In this document: positions 10,158 to 21,408 of the stretch, piece by piece
Position numbering within the stretch: position 1 is the stretch's first letter
Layout: every line of letters begins with the position of its first letter
NCBI GenBank assembly: GCA_963576735.1
Contig: OY755183.1
Location: forward strand, 17,317,213 to 17,381,212
Origin: Bedellia somnulentella
Lineage: Eukaryota > Arthropoda > Insecta > Lepidoptera > Bedelliidae
Length of the DNA: 64,000 nt
Direction: 5' to 3'
Notes under the pieces: generated by a model
Told to the model about the DNA's origin: nothing
Database searches by the model: none
Seen by the model: only the letters and a program-made list of their open reading frames with translations
Position numbers and translations under genes: made by a program

Positions 10158-10847
10158 TTAATAATGATAAATATTCGAACGCCCATTTAAGGCAGATTAT
10201 GGATTGCGCACTTGTAAATACCTGAAGACCTTTACACCTATAATCGTCGAATAAATGCTTCATTTCATTTCATTTCATATAAAAAAAACATATAGATCAC
10301 TCGATGAGAATTTAAAGTTGATATCATGCTCCAATATTTAAATGTATGTTGTCCTCAAATTAAGTGAAACTGACATGTCAACAATGGTACTAAAAAATCC
10401 CCATGTCTTTCAGAATGGCGTGGAGTACATTTAATAAGTTTTTGCCAAAGAAGACTGACTTTAATTTGACGAATACTGGACGTTTCGATGAATTACAAGT
10501 TATTTTTTTAAAGCGTTTATTGTGTACAACTTGGCAGAAAGTTACAGAATACTTTACTTCGATATTTCAACTCCTTTGTGTACAAATTGTTCGTGTGGAG
10601 TTTTCTATACGAAACTTTTAGCAGTAAATGTTGGTTTTAGTGGGTTTGAAATAACAATCATGATCTTATTCATAATAAATACAAGAGAATTGATCTGGCT
10701 AGCTGCCTTACTAAGCAGATATTAAAGCAGGAGTGTTATAATAGGATTAATAGGGGATGGTCAGGTTCGTTAGAGTGAGCTCGTCTATTGTACTGTATGC
10801 TGAAAATACTGAGCAATTTTCTGAATGACTGATGAAATTGAATGAGA
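10158..10847. other. No gene called
   Basis: Two overlapping forward frames (10403-10621 and 10522-10725) follow a CTTTCAG that could be an acceptor, but neither has a recognised domain. Treated as non-coding or a decayed exon. Confidence 0.35.
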
Positions 10848-11005
10848 AATTCCTCAGCCACTTTTGGAAGTTGCGTGGAGAAAAGATGGTAAAATAAAAT
10901 TTGGTGGTGATGGGTCTCCAACCGCATCGCCCAAAAATCCCTTAAAAAGCCCCAATACCGTAAGTCGCCTCTTACGTACATCCCCCGGAAGAAATGGGGT
11001 AGTGC
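10848..11005 (-). repeat. SINE-A fragment (minus)
   Basis: Core from GAAATTCCTCAGCCACTTTT to GAAATGGGGTAGTGCTAT; both termini are missing. Confidence 0.75.
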
Positions 11006-11165
11006 TATGATTGTTTCTTAGTCTTGGGTGTTATTCATATGTGTATTATATAATATTGAATATATCGTCAAGTTAGTATCCCATAATACAAGTCTTACTT
11101 AGTTTGGATCTAACTTGATCTGTGTATAATATGTCCGTATTTACATATATGCACTTAATAGTTTA
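11006..11165 (+). repeat. SINE-D tail (plus)
   Basis: TGATTGTTTCTTAGTCTTGG through AATACAAGTCTTACTTAG to GATCTGTGTATAATATG. The same sequence is at 23070-23200 in reverse, where it adjoins a tRNA-like head. Confidence 0.65.
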
Positions 11166-11263
11166 CTTCATAAAATACAAGTGAAAATATAACCTATACA
11201 ATTTGTTTCCTTATATTAGCGTAAAATAATCAGTACAGCAAGTATTTCTCTATATCTTGTACA

Positions 11264-11509
11264 TTGCCGTGTAGTGCCGTCTTAGAATATCGCTACCCCT
11301 TTCTACCCACGGGTGTCGTAGGAGGCGACTAAGGGTATTGGGACTTTTTATAGGATTTTTTGGCGATGCGGTTGGAGACCCATCACCAAAAACCTTTATT
11401 TTACCGCCTTTTCCCCACTCAACTTCCAAAAGTGGCTGAGGAATTTATAATTCCTTGGCTCTGGCTACCCCTTCTAGGGAATTATAGCCGTGAGTAAATG
11501 TATGTATGT
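11264..11509 (+). repeat. SINE-A copy (plus) with 12-bp target-site duplication
   Basis: Full unit with CCCACGGGTGTCGTAGGAGG near the head and GTGAGTAAATGTATG at the end. ATCTTGTACATT occurs immediately on both sides. Confidence 0.9.
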
Positions 11510-11971
11510 ATCTTGTACATTACTTTTTCTTAACCATATTTACCGGCCTAACCGTCCAAAAGTTTTTTAAAAGATATCACTACTATAAGTTAAATAATAT
11601 CATCTATGGTACTTTTATTTTAGAACATAGTTTTTGTAGATTGTTTTGTCTATGAGTTTCAATAAAGAGCGTTCCATTTATATTCTATAACCGTGTTTAG
11701 TTTTAATTTGGTGTGGTCTACAAAATGGCTAGCTTCGTTCCGAGCTACATTCCCGAACGGTGAAGGTTATTAATTTATGTGGGAGCGTGACACCACGTGA
11801 AGTTGCCAGCTTACGGAACGAATACTCTTTAAGTATATTACTTTTTTATGTGGTTTTTCTCACTTTATATTAATTGTGCATTTTAGTCTGCATTTTTTTG
11901 TTATATTTAAGTTAGGCTATGTAGGGTTAGATACTATGATTTGGGCATATAATTTAGTATATAAGTATAAG
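11510..11971. other. No gene recognised
   Basis: AT-rich. AATAAAGAGCGTTCC at about 11662 resembles a LINE-type 3' end, but too little is present to name it. Confidence 0.4.
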
Positions 11972-12080
11972 TTCTCTGAACACCAGGTGACAATATCACG
12001 TGATGTTCAGAAGTATTAGTGCCTCTGCCAACCCCGGGGATCCTATTCGGGAATATGCGGCGCGAACGTTTGAGTTGAAT
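11972..12080 (+). repeat. SINE-B 3' fragment (plus)
   Basis: CTGAACACCAGGTGACAATATCACGTGATG through CTCTGCCAACCCCGG to CGGCGCGAACGTTTG, the 3' third of SINE-B. It lies in the first intron of the SLC6 gene, about 165 bp beyond its donor. Confidence 0.8.
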
Positions 12081-12243
12081 TGAGTTATAAATTCTAAATA
12101 GTAGTGTATGCGAGATATCGTTTTTTGACTTCCACCACCACAAATTTACGAATAATAAAACATTTAATTAAAAAAAAGATGATAATCCATTCAGTTCATC
12201 CATAAAATATTTTGATCACTAATGTAAAAAAAAAACAACTTAC

Positions 12244-12924
12244 CGCGCACTCCGGCTCGCTAGTATAGGATCCATTAGCGAAGTACTTCTTAGGACACTC
12301 GGACCACGGCAGCTCCGCCTGGAAGCTCTGCGCGAGGTAGAACAGACACCACGCTATGATCGAGTTGTAGTACAGCGCCACGTTGAAAGACACCACTGCA
12401 GAACTTATCCCAATCCCGCCCAGATACGGTGACACCTGATGCCAAACACCGATCGCACCCTTCCTCAACCTCTGACCTATAGCCAGTTCCAAATAAAATA
12501 TAGGAATGCCTTCTATAGCCAACATCACGAAATAGGGAATCAAGAACGCTCCTCCGCCGTTCTTTTGTGCCAAATAAGGGAACCTCCACACGTTTCCCAA
12601 ACCGACGGCGTATCCTACAGTTGCCAGGAGGAATGTTAATTTGCTATCCCATGATTCGCGCTCCTCGCCACCTCCCGGTTTCTCTCTTTCTTCTATGGTA
12701 CTGGCTTTGCTGGTCGACGTTTCTGGAGAACGTCTATTGGGGCTGGTGTCTTCGAACGCCTCGTTCGTGGCCCCGTACATGATAGGTGCTCTGTGCGACG
12801 GATGCCCGTTTTCCAAAGTCACCAAACGCCCCCGCAGCTCCTTCATTTCCATTCGATCTATAGACCTTTGTGCGTATAAATCACGGGAACTTTGCCGCCT
12901 CATCAAATGTGCAGTGTTCGCCAT
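12244..12924 (-). CDS. SLC6A15/17-type sodium-coupled amino-acid transporter, first coding exon
   Basis: The exon encodes about 227 N-terminal residues of an SLC6 Na+/Cl--coupled transporter of the plasma or vesicle membrane. The ATG at 12924-12922 has a strong context (AGCAAAATGG). An N-terminal cytosolic region of about 90 residues is polar. Then comes the SLC6 hallmark of TM1, [20 protein letters not shown] followed by VWRFPYL and [12 protein letters not shown], with TM2 ([13 protein letters not shown]) and TM3. The stretch [21 protein letters not shown] and LPWSECP most resembles the SLC6A15/17 (B0AT2/NTT4) branch, which moves neutral amino acids. The exon ends at a consensus donor (GCG|GTAAGTTG) in the extracellular loop after TM3, within YTSEPEC. 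No downstream exon is found between 12244 and position 1, so the next intron exceeds 12 kb or the copy is truncated. The subfamily is inferred; the family is certain. Confidence 0.88.
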
Positions 12925-13919
12925 TTTGCTCTCTTTGGATTTATTGCTTATATTATTGTCTCAGTTATATTTTATTGTCATTGTTTTCTTATCTTACTCT
13001 AACGATTTTCGTTGTCACTATCGTGGCACAATATCAAAGGCAATAAATAGCATATGGTGAGAAAATAGACGGTTATGATTTTATCGAAAACCAACCCTAA
13101 GCGAGTCGCTATTGATTTATTCAGCCACATTTTTCATTTCACTTTAACAATTGCGATTCTTACAAGTTATTGAAGTAATTATATGAATCCCATTGATTAT
13201 TTTGTGTTTGAGTCAAAGCGGATTTGAGCATTGATTTTTAATTTATATGTGAAGGGGGCGCGAGATGTTTGGCGCCGTATGTCGGTCCTGCGTGGAGGTC
13301 CGCCTCGACTGGCGGGAAAACGTTCCTAATCTCAAATAGAAGAAAGAGTTTTTGACGCATGCGTATTGGAGTAGGAATATATCGAAGCCCAGTTGGCGGA
13401 CTAGCTTTCCGTTAGATAACTTACGTTTACGTTTTCAAATGTGATCTGTGAGTCATATTTGAACTATAAGCTAAAATTATTTTAATGCATATGCAAAATG
13501 TACATATGTAATTTGTAGAAATCAACTAGTATAATAAATTGACGAATATTAAGGAGTTATTTAGAGTTCTTAACAACAAAATCTAGATCGTTTAAGTATG
13601 CCTGCCTACTGTGCTATTGCTATTTATTCTAAAAACCCCTTTGAACTCTTTGCCTTTGTGTGAAGCAAATATTTGAGCCATTGTGTCAACTTGCAAAAAT
13701 TTGGTAATAATTTGACGAGCCATTTCATTTTAACACTTTGAAACCTGCGTTTCTAGAATATTTCGATTTGATCTAAATGTGTTTTCCATGATAGACATTT
13801 ACTACTATAATCATCTACAGGACCTCTCATGGTTACAATACAAATTATATCAAATACAACCCATTTGTTTTTAACTTGGTCACTCAAAATTTATCCTTAA
13901 ACCAACACATCAAAGATTT
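12925..13919. other. SLC6 5' flank: probable 5' UTR and promoter region
   Basis: Upstream of the SLC6 start on the minus strand. A comparatively GC-rich patch at about 13250-13330 (GGCGCGAGATG, GTGGAGGTCCGCC) stands out from the AT-rich surroundings and could be a promoter. No TATA box or exon can be assigned. Confidence 0.35.
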
Positions 13920-14157
13920 ACCGTGTAGTGTCGGCTTAGAATAACACTACCCCATTTTTACCCGTGGGTGATCGTAAGAGGCGACAAAGGGTATAGGGGC
14001 TTTTTTAGTGATTTTTGGGCAATGTGCACCAAAAACATTTATTATTACCCTCTTTTCCCCAATCAACTTCTAAAAGTGGCTGAGGAATTTCTCATTCCAA
14101 AGCTCTGGCTACCCCGTTAAGGCATTTATAGCCGTGAATATATCTATTTATGTATGT
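13920..14157 (+). repeat. SINE-A copy (plus) with 11-bp target-site duplication
   Basis: ATCAAAGATTT at 13909-13919 is repeated at 14158-14168. Subfamily with TACCCGTGGGTGATCG; part of the GATGCGGTTGG core is deleted. Confidence 0.9.
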
Positions 14158-14329
14158 ATCAAAGATTTGCACTCTTACTTTTTTTAAACTTATTTTTCTT
14201 AGATATACATTGTAAGCAGCATATGAACTTTAATTCATTATTTTAATATCACTTAAATTAAAGTCAGACGACATTAGTATAACATACAAAAGGGAGAAAT
14301 AACCGTAATAGATTATTGGGCCTTTTTTG

Positions 14330-14716
14330 CAGAAGTGGGTTCAAATCGCGGGTCAGATCTACACTAATTTGTCTATTCGAAAGTCATATGTGTGGTTATA
14401 CAAATGTAATGTAACAAGTGTAATGGTCTACCTTTTGTCTAATAACATAACATAAACATATAATAATAAAAGAGTATGTATGAGAAGAATAATGAATGTA
14501 AGGGAAGCAAGAGAGGTTTGTCAAGATCGTACTAAGTGGCGATCGATAGTCTCTGCCTACCCCAATAGGAATAATGGGCGTGAGTATAAGTAAGTAAGTA
14601 TTTAATTATTTATCATGATTGTTGACGAACGGTGAGGGAATACATCGAGAAGAAACCGTCTTGGCTAAGTTGTGCTTAGTCATGTCATGTGACAGGGAAT
14701 TCGTAAAAAACGACGA
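14330..14716 (+). repeat. SINE-B copy (plus) interrupted by an RTE fragment
   Basis: The head GTTCAAATCGCGGGTCAG and AATTTGTCTATTCGAAAG is on the left. After the RTE piece, SINE-B continues at 14611 (CATGATTGTTGACGAACGGTG, GTGCTTAGTCATG). The 3' third is missing. Confidence 0.7.
14462..14608 (+). repeat. RTE-like LINE 3' fragment (plus) inside SINE-B
   Basis: AGAGTATGTATGAGAAG, GAAGCAAGAGAGGTTTG, GTACTAAGTGGCGATCG and CTCTGCCTACCCCAATAGG. Ends GGGCGTGAGTATAAG followed by TAAG repeats in place of TATG. Confidence 0.8.
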
Positions 14717-14772
14717 TAAGATTTTTCTCTGTACTTCATTCCAGACAGCAAAATACTGAATGCAAATATAGC

Positions 14773-15018
14773 CATGTAGTGTCGGCTTAGAATGTCACTA
14801 CTCCTTTCTACCCACGGGTATCATAAGAGGCGACTAAGGGTATGGGCCTTTTTTAAGTGGTATTTGGGCGATGCGGTTGGAAACCCATAACCAAAACACT
14901 TTATTTCTACCATCTTGTCACCTATCAACTTCCAAATGTGACTGAGGAGTTTCTAGCTCTGAAGCTCTGGCTACACCTATTTGGGAATTATGGCCTTGAG
15001 TATTTGTATGTATGTATT
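14773..15018 (+). repeat. SINE-A copy (plus) with target-site duplication
   Basis: Starts CATGTAGTGTCGGCTTAG and ends TTGAGTATTTGTATG. AATGCAAAT flanks both ends. The 74-codon frame that starts in its 3' end and continues to 15205 has no recognised domain. Confidence 0.85.
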
Positions 15019-15427
15019 AATGCAAATGTACAATAAGGTTTTCTTGTTTAAAGTTTTCGCTTCAGAGTGTGAGAGCAGCCTGCTCACTGCTCACACGTCG
15101 TTGTCCGGTACGTGGCTGCCACGCCTGTATCTTACAGCCGCATCCCATATTGGTTTTTCGCACAATGTACTGCTTCGGGTTATGTCAGTCCCGGTTCTTC
15201 AGTGAACTTCCTCGTTGCGGATTCGATTGCGTAATATAACTCCTAATGTTAGCTCTCTTATGAAAGGAGAGGTTTGGGGGTACTCTGAGCCTTCAAAAGA
15301 GACTCATTGTTGAAGGCAATCTATATCGTCGGGTAGAGCTAATTACAAGGGCGAGTTTGAGGTGAAACGGCTAATTCAGTTCGGGAATGGGCAGCGTCCG
15401 AAAATCGGTGCTATAATATGTTAATAT

Positions 15428-15573
15428 AATACATACATACATATACTCACGGCTATAAATTCCTTAACGGGGTAGCCAGAGCTTTGGAATGATAAATTCC
15501 TCAGCCACTTTTGGAAGTTAATTGGGGAAAAGATGATAATAATAAACGTTTTTGGTGACGGGTCTCCAACCAT
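15428..15573 (-). repeat. SINE-A copy (minus), 5'-truncated, with target-site duplication
   Basis: Tail ACATACATACATATACTCAC on the left. The copy stops at GGGTCTCCAACC. TTAATATAATA is on both flanks, so truncation happened at insertion, as expected for target-primed reverse transcription. Confidence 0.85.
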
Positions 15574-15701
15574 TAATATAATATATTCTCCTTATATATT
15601 ATATTCCGCAGAGTCTAAAAATTACTGTCTTTGAATAATGAATGATGCCAGTATTGACATACACATAAACAAAACATTTACAATGTACTTAAATTTAAGT
15701 A

Positions 15702-15952
15702 CATACATATAGATACTCACGCCGTTAGCTCCCATTGGTGTAGGCGGAGACCAACGATCGCCACTTTGTACGATCCTGGCAAACCTCTCTGGCTTCGTTC
15801 ACATCCATCGATCTTTTCATACAGGCTTTTTTATTCTGCATACTTCGGATACCTGCCTTTTTGATCACATTCTCTATTTGGTTCAAATGAGTCCTCCGTG
15901 GTCTTCCTCTACTTACATAGCCTTCCACATTGGCTTTATATATCCACCAATT
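15702..15952 (-). repeat. RTE-like LINE 3' fragment (minus)
   Basis: The reverse strand encodes VEGYVSRGRPRRTHLNQIE, then [17 protein letters not shown] and KWRSLVSAY, stop, then GGCGTGAGTATC. 5'-truncated. Confidence 0.85.
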
Positions 15953-16489
15953 AAAGTTTAAAGTTAAGTGTGAAGTATAATTTATTTGTCAATCACGATT
16001 TTTTTAATATAATGAAATCAATTTATTTGATTTATCTTCATTCCAAATCCCAACAATTTGCGACCATGTGTTGAAAAGTGACGTTGCAGTAAAGACAAAC
16101 AGTATACAAAAGAGTATTTCGCAAAACTCCTAAATAGAAACAGTAAATTCACTGGATGTCCCCTACCCTGCCCCCACGATTACCAACCTCACTCTGTACG
16201 TGACTGTCATTTTGGAACGCTGCCAGCCCCCGAACTAGGAATTCATAAACTTTTTGTACAACTGGCGTTTCATGTACTAATTAGTTGGACCCGAATGACA
16301 ACGTTTGTGAATCTCTAAAGAGAGCTATGCGTATAGCCGTGAGTATATGTATGTATTACATTTTTGGAATGAGATACAGAAGCTTTTCATGGACTTAATG
16401 CTTTTGTATAATTTTCGAGGAATTTAATGGAACACTTCGTTGAATCTTCTACATAATTACAAATTGAGTCATGGTCTTCATTAAGACTC
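15953..16489. other. No gene recognised
   Basis: AT-rich sequence. Positions about 16330-16356 hold an isolated SINE-A 3' tip (ATAGCCGTGAGTATATG). Confidence 0.45.
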
Positions 16490-16590
16490 AAGACTCAAAC
16501 TTGGAAGCCCGCGCCGTATATCCCCGAAGGGGTTGGCAAAGGAACTTAGCCATGTGGGTGTCCTCACGATTAGTACCCTTAACATATATT
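16490..16590 (-). repeat. SINE-B fragment (minus), internally deleted
   Basis: CGCGCCGTATATCCCCGAAG and GGGTTGGCAAAGG jump directly to CTTAGCCATGTGGGTGTCC, skipping about 130 bp of the normal element. Confidence 0.65.
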
Positions 16591-16595
16591 TTTTT

Positions 16596-16692
16596 ATATA
16601 CATACGCACAGCTATAAATACCTAAAAGGGGTAGCCAGAGCTTCGAAATAAGAAACTCCTCAGCTACTTTTGGAAATTGAGTGGTGAAAAGT
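16596..16692 (-). repeat. SINE-A 3' fragment (minus)
   Basis: ACATACGCACAGCTATAAAT through GGGGTAGCCAGAGC to GAGTGGTGAAAAG; 5'-truncated. Confidence 0.7.
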
Positions 16693-17207
16693 ATTTTCTT
16701 AAAAGTAATAATTATTTAGTATTTGTTGTTATAGCGGCAACGGAAATACATCATTTGTCACCAATTCAGCTTTCTAGGTATGACGGTTGATGAGATACAG
16801 CCTGAAGACCGACAGATAAGATAAGATAAGATAGATAAGACATTTATTACAAGAAAAACACATTACATTAGAATTTACAATGATTCACGCACTAGGCATT
16901 GCCTGTATCGCATGAATCTAGGGAACACATTTAAAATACATTACGAATAATACAAGTCTTAATTAATTAATTAAGAGAGAAAAATAAACAAAAAACTGAT
17001 TTAAATAAAAATAAAACTAACTAAATTACAAAAGCAACTAAGTAATAGTTTGTGCATATTGCGAAGTGTTTAGTTACGAGTGTATGTGTGTGTGTGTATT
17101 GGATATGTATGCGAGAATGAATGTATGTGTGACTGTGTGTATGTGCGAGGGTGAATATTTGTGAGTGAGTAAGAGTGTGTATGTATGAGTGTGTGTGTGA
17201 GAGACAA

Positions 17208-17786
17208 CTACGAGACAACTTTTAGCAAAGCCTCTGTATCAGCGTATGAAATATTCATTAATTTTTTAAATAACTCTTTTTTACTCTTACGTTTATCACA
17301 TTGTTTTAATGTGACAATATCTTTAACCAGTATATTAAACAAGAAGGGAGATAAAAAACTAGGGAACCGTTGAGCAAAAGTAGTGCGAGTCACTGGTACC
17401 GGTAACTGAAATAAACGTTTGCTAAACATATCACTGCGGTGCTGTTGGCACATGTTTTGTTTTGCAGCTAGGACAGCTCGCTGAATAAAAAGTTTGCGCA
17501 CACTAAGAAAATCAGCTTCTTCATATAATGCTGAAGTGGAGTATCTTCGAGGTTTTCTTAGTAATGTCTTCAACACAGCTCTCTGGGCCCTCTCTAGGAC
17601 AATCATGGTTGTAGTTGCACATCCACCCCAAACCAATATACAATAATTAAGTATAGATTGGCATAAAGCCAAATATACGGTGCGTAGTATCCTGCCATGC
17701 GTTACTTCACGTAGAGACCTTATAACAAAAATAATTTTCCGTAAGCGAGCGGAAGTGATACTAATATGCTCCTTGAAGCTCATCAA
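17208..17786 (-). pseudogene. LINE-A C-terminal ORF part, frameshifted
   Basis: About 192 codons continuing the LINE-A reverse transcriptase C-terminus (RKIIFVIRSLREV, LNYCILVWGG, VLERAQRAVLKTLLRKPRRY). The same module is in LINE-B (YCIPAWGG, IERAQRSLLKVMYSKPYRF). It overlaps the upstream frame by 26 bases in another phase, so one indel broke the ORF. Confidence 0.8.
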
Positions 17787-19722
17787 TTACTATGCCGAGG
17801 TATCTAATCGAGCGGCACTTAGTGATTTCGTTGCATGAGCATCCTACTGTCTCACTGCTGAATTGGAGTAAGGGACATGCAATCTGATGTACTTTAAGAG
17901 CGTCAAGATCAGAGGGCGGGGCGGACGATTCGGTTTTGTGAAAACAGATATGACATGTTTTGGTAGCATTTAATGTTAATAAGTTATCCTGAAGCCATCC
18001 CGTGATCCTGGTAAGTCCTGATTGGGCCATTCTATTCACTTCAGGCCACGTTTTACCATAAAATATTATAGCAGTGTCGTCCGCATAGCACAGAAGGTCG
18101 GTATTTAGCGTTGTCGAGGCTATTATGTCATTAATATATATAAGAAAAAGAGTTGGTCCCATTATGCTTCCTTGTGGCACACCAAATGACACACTTTGTA
18201 GGTCACTCAAGTGGGTGCCCAACTTGGTGCACTGTTTCCGATTAGTCAAGTAACTATAAAACCAGTCATATGCAATGCCTCGAATACCAGTTGCTTCCAT
18301 TTTTTTTAGAAGTATGCGGATGGATACGGTGTCAAAGGCCTTTGCTAAATCCAAGAAAACACCAATAGATTTAAGGCCACGATCTAGATGAGCTGATACA
18401 ATATCTACTAATAGTTTAGTAGCATCTTCAGTGGATCTTCCCCTTCGAAATCCGTATTGTCTATCCATGAGCAGTCCATTTGACTCCAAATATTCGACCA
18501 GTCTATCATTGATAAGACGTTCCAATAATTTAGAAAAAACTCCAAGTAAAGAAATGGGTCGATAGTTTTCAGGAACATCTTTCTCGCCTGATTTGTAAAT
18601 GGGTTTTACAAGGGCAGTCTTCCATTGAGTGGGAAATTGTCCGTCTGAAATACTCTTATTGAAGATAAAAGCAAGCGGGCCTGCAATCATGGGCGCGATA
18701 CTCTTAAGAAGCTTATTATTAATCTCATCCAGACCTGGAGCTCTGTTAGGTTCTAGTGAACAGATTAGATTCAATTCTTCTTCAGCGTTAGTGGGTGTCA
18801 GAAATAAAGAATGAAGTGGAGAGTGATTATTAGTTGGAACTTTTCTAGCTAGTGACACTTCCTTTTCCTTCAAGTTCATTAAGGTCTTGTTTGCTAACGT
18901 CGGGCCTACGTTGGCAAAATAACTGTTCACGTGATTAACGGATTCTGAGACGGATTGCTTCACTGATGTAAGAGCCTCTGAAGTGACTGGGCGCTTTGAT
19001 CTATGGGTGATAGTATTAATAGTACTCCAAAGTTTTCTAGGAGAGTCACGATTTTCTAACAATTGCTTCTCATAGAATTCAGCTTTTATATTCCGAAGTA
19101 AACTGATGTGAAAGTTTCTATATCTGATATAGATTAACTTTGTACTGGGGTTATCAGGATTTCGCTTGTAGTCAAGATGGAGTTTATCCCTGCGCCGAGA
19201 ACATCTTAGCAGGCCAGGTGTGACCCAGGGTGTTAGTATTCTCTTTTTATGAGGAACTTGCACGGTAACGCTGTGTTTCTCAACGATTTTTAAGAGTTCA
19301 TCCGTGAATTTTTTAACCGTTTCGTCTAGGGAACAATTGTTAGTTAAAGAAATCCAATCCAGTGTCGCCACGTCAGCTTTAATCGATTCCATATCTATTT
19401 CAATTCGGGTTTTCTTTGCAGTTTTTTTAGTGCGTTTTTGAGTCATTAATCCAGCCATGGTGATATCGTGGTCTGTGATATCTGTGCAGCAGATTATGGA
19501 TTCAGCTTTGCAAAGTGAGGGAATAAAAATATGGTCTATACACCTCTTGCCTCTAGTAGGCTTATCGATGGCCGATATTAGTCCCAGTCCAGACATCATC
19601 TCTATATAATCAGAAGCTTGTCTTCCATCCACGGTAGTGGTAGTGGACAGATAGACAGTGGAGGGTAGTAGGTTAGTAATAGGGTCCCGTTTTACCTTTG
19701 GGCACGGAAACCTAAAAACTTT
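17761..19722 (-). pseudogene. LINE-A endonuclease end plus reverse transcriptase
   Basis: Open frame of about 650 codons. The N-terminal residues of the frame beyond 19722 are antisense to an RTE fragment and do not belong to it. EN tail, a linker rich in K/R (KKRILTPWVTPGLL), then RT motifs in order with the catalytic YADD at about 18085. No start codon belonging to the element is present. Confidence 0.85.
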
Positions 19723-20138
19723 CCTACGCTTATGTATGGCAGTGAATGTTGGATATGGCAGAAGAAGCATGAAAGCGGAGTGAATGTAGTAGAAATGAGG
19801 TCCCTCAGAAAAGTTTGTAATGTAAGGTTATGTGATCGTGTGAGGAATGACGTGATTCGTGAAAGATGTGGTGTAAAATATGATATTGTAAGTAAGATAG
19901 AAAAAGGAATGTTGACATGGTTGGGGCACATCGAGAGGATGGATGATAGGAAATTGGTAAAAGGTATCTATATAGCAAATGTGGAAGGTAATGTTAGCAG
20001 AGGCAGGTGTCCGAAGTATGAAGAATAAAAGAGCATGTATGAAAAGATTGATGGACGTAGAGGAAGCTAGAGAGGTTTGCCAGGATCGTACGAAGTTGGG
20101 GAAATGGGAATTAACGGCGTGAGTATATGTATGTATGT
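19722..20138 (+). repeat. RTE-like LINE 3' end (plus), longest copy in the window
   Basis: Encodes MYGSECWIWQKKHES, VVEMRSLRKVCNV, ERCGVKYDIVSKIEKGML, WLGHIERMDDRKLVKGIY and ANVEGNVSRG, then frameshifts and continues to CQDRTKL and GGCGTGAGTATATGTATG. The protein end is typical of RTE-clade RT C-termini in insects. Confidence 0.85.
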
Positions 20139-20305
20139 AATGCAGAAAAACTAACTTTTAAATTATTGTTATTTTTAAACTATTGACTATAATTTCATTA
20201 GTTACAGAATGTATATGATGTCAAAGCTTGCTGTAAAACCAAGATACTCGTATTTATTTATTTTTAAAAAAAAAACAGTCGGATCCAGTTACATAATTAA
20301 CTAAA

Positions 20306-20554
20306 TGACATACATACATATACTCACGGCTATAAATCCCCTAACGGGGTAGCCAGTGCTTTGGAATGATAAATTCCTCAGCCACTTTTGGAAGTTGATT
20401 GGGGAAAAGATGATAATAATAAACGTTTTTGGTGATGGTCTCCAACCACATTGCCCAAAAATCAATTAAAAAGCCCCTATACCCTTAGTCGCCTCTTACG
20501 ATCACCCACGGGTAGAAATGGGGTAGTGTTATTCTAAGCCGACACTACACGGCA
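20306..20554 (-). repeat. SINE-A copy (minus), first of a tandem pair
   Basis: Full minus copy, subfamily with GATCACCCACGGGTAG. The next copy starts 58 bp to the right in the same orientation. Confidence 0.9.
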
Positions 20555-20612
20555 ACTAAAAGACCTACACAGGTAATCTCATTCTTTGTTTTAATCAAGT
20601 GATTAATTAGTT

Positions 20613-20855
20613 AATATACATATACTCACGGCTATGAATCCCTTAACGGGGTAGCCAGAGTTTTGGAATGAGAAATTCCTCAGCCACTTTTGGAAGTTTA
20701 TTGGGGAAAAGATGATAATAATAAACGTTTTTGGTGACGGGTCTCGAACCACATCGCCCAAAAATCACTTAAAATCCCCTATACCCTTAGTCGCCTCTTA
20801 CGATCACCCACGGGTAGAAATGGGGTTGTGTTATACTAAGCCGACACTGCACAGC
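20613..20855 (-). repeat. SINE-A copy (minus), second of the pair
   Basis: Same subfamily and orientation as the first, with different substitutions (ATGAATCCC, GGTCTCGAACC), so it looks like an independent insertion and not a recent duplication. Confidence 0.88.
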
Positions 20856-21079
20856 AATCTTATTAAAAAATATATTATTATTATTAATTATTATTAATAT
20901 GGAAAATATGTAACGGCAATAAATCCAAAGTTTTTCTTTTTTAAATAAGGAGTTGTTATGTATACTGTTACCAGTCTATATTCCCCAAGCAATTAATAGT
21001 GCGTGATAAAAAGTGCAGTTTGGTGTTATGACTGTGTTTCCGGCAGTGGTTTCTGATATTTCACTTCCAATAATTGCGG

Positions 21080-21300
21080 GTAGTTCTCAACTATCGCTTA
21101 ATTAATTAATAAATAAATAAAGTATAAACAAATTAGTAAATAAATAAAGAATAAATAAAGGGAAAGAAAAATTTCAACACAGGCGGGAATCGAACCCGCG
21201 ACCTCGGATATACGCCCCTGTCGCTCTGCCAATTAAGCTACCGTGTCAATGGCTGCCAGCGCGAAATTCTTCTATCCTTTATTTCTTTTATTTACACGTT
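21080..21300 (-). repeat. SINE-C copy (minus) with tRNA-like head
   Basis: Reversed, it reads TGACACGGTAGCTTAATTGG (A box), then GTCGCGGGTTCGATTCCCGC (T arm and B box) and GTGTTGAAATTTTTC, with a TTTATT-rich tail. A 7-bp acceptor stem with two G-U pairs can be drawn, but the anticodon arm does not fold properly. Hence a tRNA-derived SINE, not a tRNA gene. Confidence 0.75.
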
Positions 21301-21408
21301 TAAGTAGTGTTTGCGTTTCCTACCTCCGAATTTTTACTAATTTGGAAGGTCACTTGTCTACCTTTTCAGATAGAATGCAAATGTTGAAAACGCCTAACTA
21401 TCACATAA

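Larger units (their letters stand above)
16807..19722 (-). mobile_element. LINE-A: 5'-truncated jockey/CR1-type non-LTR retrotransposon
   Basis: The reverse strand encodes the end of an apurinic-like endonuclease (DHIFIP, DITDHDITMAG) and a full reverse transcriptase (YRPISLL, FLDLAKAFDTVS, GVPQGSIMGP, CYADDTA). A frame shift near 17770 separates the RT (17761-19722) from the C-terminal thumb-like part (17208-17786). The 3' UTR runs to 16807, where CAATAAATG-like sequence leads into TCTTATC repeats. At the 5' end the frame changes abruptly at about 19722 into unrelated RTE sequence. The element is inactive. The clade (Daphne/CR1/jockey group) is an inference. Confidence 0.85.

Noticed and set aside
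10403..10725. Two overlapping forward frames after CTTTCAG as an exon
   Set aside because: No domain, no partner exon in phase, and frames overlap in different registers; insufficient to call a gene.
15061..15205. Second half of the 74-codon frame at 14981-15205
   Set aside because: It begins in a SINE-A tail and reads on into sequence with no recognisable domain.
17075..17220. GT-rich stretch and the reverse frame at 17021-17218
   Set aside because: Low-complexity GTGTAT repeats in the LINE-A 3' UTR give a His/Thr/Ser-rich artefact.
21175..21245. Possible functional tRNA gene (minus)
   Set aside because: Acceptor and T arms can be drawn, but the anticodon arm does not form a 5-bp stem with a 7-nt loop, and related copies with the same tail (30.6, 30.9, 39.2, 40.7 kb) show it is a SINE head.
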